This document shows positions 7,789 to 11,554 of a stretch of 11,554 nucleotides of DNA, piece by piece. Below the pieces are notes generated by a model, which was given only the letters and a program-made list of their open reading frames with translations, made no database searches and was not told the origin of the DNA. Positions within the stretch are counted from its first letter, which is position 1. The number at the start of each line of letters is the position of its first letter. The stretch is from the NCBI GenBank assembly GCA_007128075.1, contig SKYD01000149.1, forward strand, positions 1 to 11,554, written 5' to 3'. Origin of the DNA: Thiorhodovibrio sp. Its GTDB lineage: Bacteria; Pseudomonadota; Gammaproteobacteria; Chromatiales; Chromatiaceae. Made by a program: the position numbers and the translations under genes.

Positions 7789-8445
7789 ATGATGTCAAGT
7801 TTTGAACAGGCGCGGTTTAACATGATCGAGCAGCAAATTCGGCCTTGGGGGGTGCTCGATCCTGCGGTGTTGGCAGTGATGGCGCGGATTGCGCGTGAGC
7901 AGTTTGTGCCCGATGCCTATCAGGCGTTGGCCTATGCTGATATCGAGATTCCACTGCCAGCCGGTGAGATGATGTTAGCGCCGAAGATCGTGGGCCAATT
8001 GCTGCAAGCCCTCGCCCCGCGCCCCCATGAGCGAGTTTTGGAAATCGGCACCGGCAGCGGCTATGTCACTGCCTGTCTGGCAGCACTGGGGCAGTCGGTT
8101 TCTAGTTTGGAGATCAACCCAACGCTGGCGGATACTGCCCAGACGCGCCTGGCTGATCAGCCAGTGGAGATTCATACCACCGATGCCTTTGCTGGCGAGA
8201 TTGAGGGCGGCCCCTATGCGGTGATCGCCGTGACCGGCTCACTGCCCACGGTGGAGCCGATGGTGCGGCTGCATGAGCAATTAGCCGAGGGGGGGCGCTT
8301 GTTTGTGATCTTAGGTCAGGCACCAGTGATGCAAGCCATGCGCATCACCCGCTTGCCTGGCGGCGGCTGGCGCGAAGAACATCTGTTTGAGACCTGTGTG
8401 CCAGCCTTGAGCAATGTGCCACTCCCTGAGCAGTTTGCGTTTTAG
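7789..8445 (+). CDS. Protein-L-isoaspartate methyltransferase-like protein (divergent PCMT)
   Basis: The 218-residue protein begins MMSSFEQARFNMIEQQIRPW and has the SAM-binding motif VLEIGTGSGYVTACLAALG (83-101) with the acidic SLEINP at the end of strand 2. This is the fold of protein-L-isoaspartate O-methyltransferases, which repair damaged aspartyl and asparaginyl residues. However, the region where classical enzymes carry GQTIS with its catalytic serine reads PAGEMMLAPKIVGQ. It therefore belongs to the shorter divergent PCMT-like group, and repair activity is uncertain. Two starts are possible, ATG 7789 or ATG 7792; AGGTGA at 7777-7782 serves either, and homologues I recall favour the second. 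It follows ffh by 38 bp. Its stop is 11 bp from the end of the convergent toxin gene. Confidence 0.85.
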   Translation: MMSSFEQARFNMIEQQIRPWGVLDPAVLAVMARIAREQFVPDAYQALAYADIEIPLPAGEMMLAPKIVGQLLQALAPRPHERVLEIGTGSGYVTACLAALGQSVSSLEINPTLADTAQTRLADQPVEIHTTDAFAGEIEGGPYAVIAVTGSLPTVEPMVRLHEQLAEGGRLFVILGQAPVMQAMRITRLPGGGWREEHLFETCVPALSNVPLPEQFAF

Positions 8446-8451
8446 GCTGCA

Positions 8452-8477
8452 CCCACTCAATTTGTCGCCAAATGGCG
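8452..8477. repeat. 26-bp direct repeat, left copy
   Basis: This segment, starting CCCACTCAATTTGTCGCC, is identical over 26 bases to 9102-9127. It contains a 12-bp inverted motif, CGCCA-AA-TGGCG (8466-8477). On the minus strand it encodes the toxin's last residues RHLATN and its stop. The match ends abruptly on both sides (8451 A versus 9101 C; 8478 C versus 9128 G), as expected of a duplicated target or recombination site. Confidence 0.95.
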
Positions 8478-8756
8478 CGGCGCATCCATGCTATCGTGTA
8501 AAATACGAATAACAGCAATTCCATCACTGGTCATGCGGAAGAAAATCACATGCCGCTCAACATTCCAGCGACGATAGCCTGGTCGGATGTGGTCACAAGT
8601 TGATGCTATCTTGGGCGTGTGAGCCAGCTCAGCAAAGGCTGCTGTCAGGGTATCGATATAGCGATGTGCTTGTTCGATACCCCATTGCTTTGCTGTGTAA
8701 ATCCAAATTGCCTCAAGATCACTGACCGCGGCTGGAGCTAGGCGATATTCAGCCAT
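8457..8756 (-). CDS. parE: ParE/RelE-superfamily toxin
   Basis: The toxin partner of a type II toxin-antitoxin pair, 99 residues, the usual size. Family features are YRLAPAAVSDLEAIWIYTAKQWG at the N-terminus, helices carrying AHRYIDTL, IRPGYRRWNVERHVIFFR and the ending VIRILHDSMDAPRHL. ParE proteins classically poison DNA gyrase, whereas RelE relatives cleave mRNA; the sequence looks more ParE-like, but the target cannot be read from it. ATG 8756 is chosen because it overlaps the antitoxin stop (ATGGCTGA, 8-bp overlap). The frame is open further upstream, but only inside the antitoxin. There is no clear Shine-Dalgarno, so coupled translation is likely. The last six residues and stop lie in the 26-bp direct repeat, so the end of this protein may derive from, or have been fused to, the neighbouring restriction gene's start sequence. 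Confidence 0.93.
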   Translation of the reverse strand: MAEYRLAPAAVSDLEAIWIYTAKQWGIEQAHRYIDTLTAAFAELAHTPKIASTCDHIRPGYRRWNVERHVIFFRMTSDGIAVIRILHDSMDAPRHLATN

Positions 8757-8994
8757 GAGTCGCCCGCATTCTTTGTTTGAATGCCTCGACATCGAAATGC
8801 TGCGGTTCGCCGCTGGCTTCGCCTTCAAGCAGTGCCATGCGAAGGGCTTCGAGCTGTGTGCTGCGCTCCTGTTCACGGCGGATCAGATCGCGAATGTATT
8901 CGCTATCATTGGTGTAATGTCCTGCACTGATTTGTGCTTTGACCCAGCGGTCTTGTTGTTGAGTCAAGGTAATGGTTTTGCGCACAGTGACCAT
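8749..8994 (-). CDS. parD: ParD-family antitoxin
   Basis: An 81-residue antitoxin that neutralises the adjacent ParE and normally represses its own operon. The N-terminal TVRKTITLTQQQDRWVKAQI and the following YTNDSEYIRDLIRREQER form a ribbon-helix-helix DNA-binding dimer unit. The acidic C-terminal part (GEPQHFDVEAFKQRMR) is the typical toxin-wrapping segment. ATG 8994 has AGGAG eight bases upstream. Antitoxin-first order with an 8-bp overlap into parE is standard. It is divergent from the large restriction-methyltransferase gene with only 101 bp between the starts, and its own promoter overlaps that gene's. Autoregulation would therefore probably also affect the restriction gene; that is inference. 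Confidence 0.95.
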   Translation of the reverse strand: MVTVRKTITLTQQQDRWVKAQISAGHYTNDSEYIRDLIRREQERSTQLEALRMALLEGEASGEPQHFDVEAFKQRMRATHG

Positions 8995-9026
8995 CGTGTG
9001 TTCTCCTAAAATCTCAAGCAGATTTA

Positions 9027-9054
9027 TTCATACAATTGGTGCAGTATGATACAA
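9027..9054 (-). promoter_or_regulatory. Predicted parDE promoter, overlapping the divergent promoter
   Basis: Read on the minus strand, TTGTAT (9054-9049) and TATGAA (9032-9027) are 16 bp apart. These are nearly the same bases as the plus-strand -10 and -35 boxes in swapped roles. The antitoxin start lies about 33 bases beyond the -10 box, with AGGAG correctly placed. Confidence 0.45.
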
Positions 9055-9055
9055 T
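9027..9055 (+). promoter_or_regulatory. Predicted promoter of the restriction-methyltransferase gene
   Basis: The pair TTCATA (9027-9032) and TACAAT (9050-9055), separated by 17 bp, fits a sigma-70 promoter with a start near 9062, about 35 bases before ATG 9096. A TTTGCGCAAA palindrome (9056-9065) sits at the expected start site. No Shine-Dalgarno is visible before the ATG. Confidence 0.5.
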
Positions 9056-9056
9056 T
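9030..9056. promoter_or_regulatory. Candidate ParD operator: two direct ATACAATT boxes
   Basis: ATACAATT occurs at 9030-9037 and 9049-9056, a 19-bp period (close to two helical turns). A GTAT-G-ATAC palindrome (9044-9052) overlaps the second box. Repeated short boxes on one DNA face suit a ribbon-helix-helix repressor such as ParD. They cover the core elements of both divergent promoters. Binding is inferred, not shown. Confidence 0.4.
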
Positions 9057-9095
9057 TTGCGCAAATTGCCAGCATCACGACTCAGAACAAAAACC

Positions 9096-11554
9096 ATGAC
9101 CCCCACTCAATTTGTCGCCAAATGGCGGGCATCGACACTGAAAGAACGCGCTGGATCGCAGGAGCATTTTCTGGATCTGTGTCGTTTGTTGGACATTCCA
9201 ACACCCGCCGAGGCAGATCCGAGCGGTGAGTGGTTTTGTTTTGAAAAGGGGGCGAAAAAAACCAGCGGGCGCGGTGGCTTTGCGGATGTGTGGCGGCGCG
9301 GCTGTTTTGGCTGGGAATACAAGGGCAAACACAAAAGCCTTGTTGATGCGTTCAAGCAGCTTCAGGGCTACACGCCAGCACTAGAATACCCGCCGCTGTT
9401 GATCGTCTCCGACATGGAGCGGATCATCATCCACACTGCTTTTACTGGCACCGTGCCCGAGGTGCATGAGCTGTCGCTGGATGATTTGCTTGATTCTGCC
9501 AAACGCCAGTTGTTGCACTGGGCGTTCACTGATCCCGAACGGCTGCGCCCAGGTCGCACCACGGCAAAACTCACCGAAACCGCTGCGGCACGATTTGGCA
9601 CCTTGGCGCAAGCGTTGCGCAGTCGCGGTCACGATCCACTTCAGGTCGCGCATTTTAGTCAGCAATTACTGTTTTGTCTGTTTACAGAAGACATCGAACT
9701 GTTGCCGAATCGGTTGTTTTCGCGGCTGCTCGATGCCGGACTCAAAAATCCCGACCAGCTTCCGACGATGTTGAGCAGTCTATTTCAGGCAATGGCACAC
9801 GGCGGGTTGATTGGTTTGGAATCAATCGACTGGTTCAACGGTGGGCTGTTTCAACAGGCGGTGATTATTCCGCTACAGCGCGATGATCTCAAACTGTTGC
9901 GCGAACTTGCCGAGATGGATTGGTCAGCAATCGAGCCGTCGATCTTTGGCACCCTGTTCGAGCGTGGACTCGACCCCGACCAACGCGCCCAACTCGGTGC
10001 GCATTACACCGATCCCGCTTCGATCATGCGCCTGGTCAATCCGGTGGTGCTTGAACCGCTCCGCGAACACTGGACGACGCTGGCTGGCGACATTGCCACG
10101 ACCCTAGACAAGGCGGCGGCTGCCAAAACTGCGAAAACACAAAACAAACACCTGCAAACCGCCCAACGCCAGTTGCAAACATTTCTTGAACAACTGCGGC
10201 AATTTCGTGTGCTCGATCCCGCCTGCGGCTCGGGCAATTTTCTGCTGCTGGCGCTGTTGGGGCTGAAAGATTTAGAACATCAAATCCTCATCGAAGCCGA
10301 AGAACTCGGACTGCCGCGCAGCTTTCCCAGCGTCGGGCCGGAAAATGTGTTGGGCATCGAACTCAATCCCTACGCTGCCGAACTGGCGCGGGTCACGGTG
10401 TGGATTGGCGAAATCCAGTGGATGCTCAACCACGGTTTTTCACTCAACAAACAGCCGATCCTCAAGCCGCTGGATCACATCGCCCAGCGCGATGCGATTC
10501 TTGATGAACAGGGTCAAGAACCAGAATGGCCGGCGGCAGATGTCATCGTCGGCAACCCGCCGTTTTTAGGGGGCAGCAAAAAGCGAGCGTTATTGGGTGA
10601 TGCCTATTTTGCTGATTTAGAACGCATTTACAGCGGTCGCGTGCCAGCAGGTGCCGATTTGGTCACCTATTGGTTTGAAAAAGCGCGATCACAGATTGCT
10701 CAAGGCAAAGCACAGGCTGCTGGATTGGTGGCGACTAATTCCATTCGCGGCGGAGCGAATCGTAAAGTGTTAGCGCGTATCTGCGAAAGTGGGAAGATTT
10801 TCAACGCTTGGAGTGATGAGCCGTGGATCAATGCTGGCGCGGCGGTGCGGGTGTCGTTTGTTTGTTTTGGCAAATCTGAAGCACCGGCAGTGCTCAACGG
10901 CGAGGCGGTCAACGGAATTTATGCGGATTTGACAGCAGCGAATTTTGAAATGGAAGTCGATTTAACGACCGCCAAGCCGCTAAAAGAAAATGCGATGAGT
11001 GCGTTTCAAGGGACTAAAAAATACGGTAAATTTGATGTTTGTGGGGAATTAGCAAGGCAGTGGCTAACAGTACCAAATCCGCATGGTCGATCTAATAGCG
11101 AAGTTGTTAAACCTTGGAAAAATGGTCAAGATTTGACGAAACGCGCTTCTGATACATGGATTATTGACTTTGGTGAATCCATGTCAAAAGCCGATGCAGA
11201 ACTTTTTGAAGCACCATTTGAGTATGTTTTTGAAAATGTTTTTCCTGAAAGGCAAAAAGCGCGAGTTCAAAAAACAAAAACAAACTGGTGGATACATGAA
11301 AGACCACGCCCGAAACTATGTCAAGCAATTGCCAAATTAAAACGCTATATTGCAACACCTATGGTTGCAAAATATCGCCTTTTTGTTTGGTTAGATAAGC
11401 GTATTTTTCCAGATCAACAGCTTATCGTTATTGTCCGCGCCGACGACACCACCTTCGGCATTTTGCATTCTCGTTTTCACGAACTTTGGGCGTTGCGCAT
11501 GGGAACAAGTTTAGGCGCAACACCGCGCTACACGCCAACCACCACCTTTGAAAC
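9096..11554 (+). CDS. Type IIL (MmeI-family) restriction endonuclease-methyltransferase, 3' end outside window
   Basis: One uninterrupted frame of 819 codons runs from ATG 9096 to the window end; I translated it throughout and found no stop. A single polypeptide should both cut DNA and methylate adenine at N6, using hemimethylation of its site to protect the host. The N-terminal nuclease shows D64-X9-E74-Y-K76 (FADVWRRGCFGWEYKGK), the exact spacing of the MmeI PD-(D/E)XK site. A helical connector follows, then the SAM motif VLDPACGSGNF (372-382), GIELNPYAAELARV, and the N6-adenine catalytic motif NPPF (487-490). Residues from about 620 include the start of the target-recognition part, with IATPMVAKYRLFVWLDKR (752-769). 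Codons 2-11 lie in the direct repeat or next to it. A low-G+C block around 10970-11430 differs from the rest of the gene. A phage-defence role follows from the family. Confidence 0.92.
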   Translation, partial: MTPTQFVAKWRASTLKERAGSQEHFLDLCRLLDIPTPAEADPSGEWFCFEKGAKKTSGRGGFADVWRRGCFGWEYKGKHKSLVDAFKQLQGYTPALEYPPLLIVSDMERIIIHTAFTGTVPEVHELSLDDLLDSAKRQLLHWAFTDPERLRPGRTTAKLTETAAARFGTLAQALRSRGHDPLQVAHFSQQLLFCLFTEDIELLPNRLFSRLLDAGLKNPDQLPTMLSSLFQAMAHGGLIGLESIDWFNGGLFQQAVIIPLQRDDLKLLRELAEMDWSAIEPSIFGTLFERGLDPDQRAQLGAHYTDPASIMRLVNPVVLEPLREHWTTLAGDIATTLDKAAAAKTAKTQNKHLQTAQRQLQTFLEQLRQFRVLDPACGSGNFLLLALLGLKDLEHQILIEAEELGLPRSFPSVGPENVLGIELNPYAAELARVTVWIGEIQWMLNHGFSLNKQPILKPLDHIAQRDAILDEQGQEPEWPAADVIVGNPPFLGGSKKRALLGDAYFADLERIYSGRVPAGADLVTYWFEKARSQIAQGKAQAAGLVATNSIRGGANRKVLARICESGKIFNAWSDEPWINAGAAVRVSFVCFGKSEAPAVLNGEAVNGIYADLTAANFEMEVDLTTAKPLKENAMSAFQGTKKYGKFDVCGELARQWLTVPNPHGRSNSEVVKPWKNGQDLTKRASDTWIIDFGESMSKADAELFEAPFEYVFENVFPERQKARVQKTKTNWWIHERPRPKLCQAIAKLKRYIATPMVAKYRLFVWLDKRIFPDQQLIVIVRADDTTFGILHSRFHELWALRMGTSLGATPRYTPTTTFE
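9102..9127. repeat. 26-bp direct repeat, right copy
   Basis: This copy is identical to 8452-8477 and encodes PTQFVAKW of the restriction-methyltransferase N-terminus. From memory, that peptide is conserved in this enzyme group, so this copy is probably the original. The distance between copies is 650 bp, spanning parE, parD and the shared promoter region plus the ATG of the downstream gene. Confidence 0.95.

Noticed and set aside
8457..8876. Longer toxin start at 8876
   Set aside because: It would add 40 unrelated residues overlapping the antitoxin; the ATG at 8756 begins exactly at the ParE family start and forms the usual short overlap.
8755..9009. Plus-strand open frame of 84 codons over the antitoxin
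   Set aside because: It mirrors parD in antisense, and its product has no recognisable features; parD fits a known family with a good ribosome site.
9381..9886. Several short open frames on both strands, suggesting the restriction gene could be broken
   Set aside because: The frame starting at 9096 reads through to the window end without a stop and carries all expected motifs in order, so the short frames are overlaps of an intact gene.
9096..11554. BREX PglX or a type I HsdM methyltransferase as the identity of the large gene
   Set aside because: The N-terminal D-X9-E-X-K nuclease site and the domain order fit the MmeI-type fusion enzyme better, and no BREX or hsdR/hsdS partner is seen; the missing C-terminus leaves some doubt.

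Overview
The window looks like chromosomal DNA of a gammaproteobacterium of moderately high G+C. The cbiB–dksA–gluQ and ffh–pcm-like groups fit that class; a Chromatiales-like (purple sulfur) host is a guess from gene style only. No rRNA, tRNA, CRISPR array or insertion sequence was found.

Left part (1-3862, + strand): three genes linked by ATGA stop/start overlaps. They are the end of a membrane protein, a polytopic membrane protein resembling GT-C glycosyltransferases, and a 592-residue cytoplasmic-looking protein. The third joins an N-terminal PqqD-like (RiPP-recognition-like) region to a GT-A-type glycosyltransferase region. Together they suggest an envelope or peptide glycosylation operon that I cannot match to a named system.

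Middle (3859-6361, mostly - strand): cbiB (cobalamin synthesis), dksA (RNA polymerase/ppGpp cofactor) and gluQ (tRNA-Asp queuosine glutamylation). gluQ overlaps the end of dksA by 52 bp and meets the glycosyltransferase operon tail to tail, with the two stop codons interlocked. A perfect 7-3-7 palindrome lies just upstream of dksA.

Right-middle (6362-8445, + strand): ffh (signal recognition particle GTPase), then a divergent pcm-like methyltransferase.

Right end (8446-11554): a defence island edge. A parDE toxin-antitoxin pair (- strand) stands between pcm and a large type IIL (MmeI-family) restriction-methyltransferase gene (+ strand) that runs off the window. A 26-bp perfect direct repeat brackets the toxin-antitoxin pair. 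One copy encodes the beginning of the restriction-methyltransferase; the other, read antisense, encodes the last residues and stop codon of the toxin. The antitoxin and restriction genes are divergent, and their predicted promoters overlap almost completely. This arrangement, in which a small addiction module sits on the start of a restriction gene and shares its control region, is the most notable feature. A low-G+C block inside the restriction gene suggests mosaic exchange.
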